Source: an uncultured Micrococcales bacterium (GTDB lineage Bacteria > Actinomycetota > Actinomycetes > Actinomycetales > Microbacteriaceae). From it: a DNA stretch of 15,291 nucleotides. The stretch lies in NCBI GenBank assembly GCA_913056225.1, contig CAJXMQ010000013.1, positions 1-15,291 on the forward strand. Reading direction: 5' to 3'. Both the position numbers and the translations under genes were made by a program. The notes below the pieces were generated by a model. The model was not told where the DNA came from. It was given only the letters and a program-made list of their open reading frames with translations, and did no database searches. Position 1 is the first letter of the stretch; every line of letters starts with the position of its first letter. Below are positions 14,669-15,291 of the stretch, in pieces.

Positions 14669-15291
14669 TACTGATTTTTCTTCTCAACTTTGCCCGGATC
14701 GGAACCAAGGGCTGCAATGAAGGCCTCTTGAGGGACTTCGACTCGTCCTACCATTTTCATTCGGCGCTTACCCTCTTTTTGCTTCTCTAGAAGCTTGCGC
14801 TTCCTGGTGATGTCTCCTCCGTAGCACTTCGCCAGAACATCTTTCCTTACAGCCCTGATTGACTCTCTGGCGATGATCCTGGAGCCAACCGCCGCCTGAA
14901 TTGGGACCTCAAACTGTTGCCTCGGAATCAGTTCCTTTAGCTTTCCGGTGACACTAACGCCGTGGGCGTAAGCCTTGTCTTTGTGAACAATCGCACTAAA
15001 GGCATCAACCTGTTCGCCTTGTAACAATAGATCCACCTTGACCAAATCACTTGCCTGCAGACCTGATTCCTCGTAATCAAGCGAGGCATAACCCTGTGTT
15101 TTGCTTTTTAGTTGGTCGAAAAAGTCAAACACAATCTCAGCAAGGGGTAACTGATACCTCAACTGAACTCGATCCTCACTCAAATACTGCATGTCAATCA
15201 TCGTTCCTCGACGGGTTTGGCAAAGCTCAATGATTGTCCCTACATAGTCTTTCGGGCTCAGAATTGTTGCATTGACAACAGGCTCCAGCAC
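14668..15291 (-). CDS. lepA: Elongation factor 4 (LepA), C-terminal part only
   Basis: EF4 is a ribosomal GTPase linked to 30S assembly and translation under stress. Only the last 207 codons are in the window; the G domain and domain II lie beyond base 15291, against a usual length of about 600. What is seen is the EF-G-like domain V (EPVVNATILSPKDYVGTIIELCQTRRG) and the LepA-specific C-terminal domain, including QAAVGSRIIARES (132-144), LAKCYGGDITRKRKLLEKQKEGKRRMK and VEVPQEAFIAAL. The terminal GTG at 15291 is an internal codon, not a start. The stop TAA overlaps the hemW ATG by one base. Confidence 0.97.
   Translation of the reverse strand: MLEPVVNATILSPKDYVGTIIELCQTRRGTMIDMQYLSEDRVQLRYQLPLAEIVFDFFDQLKSKTQGYASLDYEESGLQASDLVKVDLLLQGEQVDAFSAIVHKDKAYAHGVSVTGKLKELIPRQQFEVPIQAAVGSRIIARESIRAVRKDVLAKCYGGDITRKRKLLEKQKEGKRRMKMVGRVEVPQEAFIAALGSDPGKVEKKNQ

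Overview
The window is an uninterrupted run of 16 protein-coding genes (two cut by the window edges) plus a short leader ORF, all on the minus strand. Gene order, in the direction of transcription, is lepA (C-terminal part) - hemW - hrcA - dnaJ - rsmE - HIT protein - phoH-like - ybeY - CBS/CorC-type membrane protein - era - leuA - recO - uppS - glyS - dusB - dgt (C-terminus off the left edge). This order, the long actinobacterial form of LeuA, the DusB C-terminal extension and the leuA leader all point to an actinobacterium. Base composition of roughly half G+C (judged by eye) and very tight packing suggest a small, streamlined genome such as a freshwater or marine Microbacteriaceae-like lineage. 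The lineage is inferred; the actinobacterial assignment is firm.

Right part (about 13460-15291): the end of lepA (elongation factor 4) overlaps hemW (radical-SAM haem chaperone) by one base. Middle part (about 7880-13470): a promoter and a CIRCE operator precede hrcA, so HrcA probably represses its own operon. hrcA, dnaJ, rsmE, the HIT gene, phoH, ybeY, the CBS protein and era follow with overlaps or gaps of at most 18 bases. The group mixes heat-shock control (HrcA, DnaJ) with ribosome assembly and RNA maturation (RsmE, YbeY, PhoH, Era).

The only intergenic region longer than 100 bases (6900-7022) lies between era and leuA. It holds a 13-codon leader ORF with four leucine codons, three of them consecutive, overlapping a large GC-rich inverted repeat that can form a pseudoknot. 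This matches the leucine-responsive leader / LEU element known upstream of actinobacterial leuA. Left part (1-6899): leuA, recO (recombination repair), uppS (polyprenyl carrier for the cell wall), glyS, dusB (tRNA dihydrouridine) and dgt (dNTP hydrolysis) follow closely.

Nothing here looks like an exotic or mobile system: no tRNA or rRNA gene, transposase, CRISPR or integrase was seen. The points of interest are regulatory and translational: the leuA leader, the CIRCE-controlled operon, frequent TTG start codons (7 of 15 visible starts), and two junctions where neighbouring genes share a reading frame and are separated only by one TAA codon.
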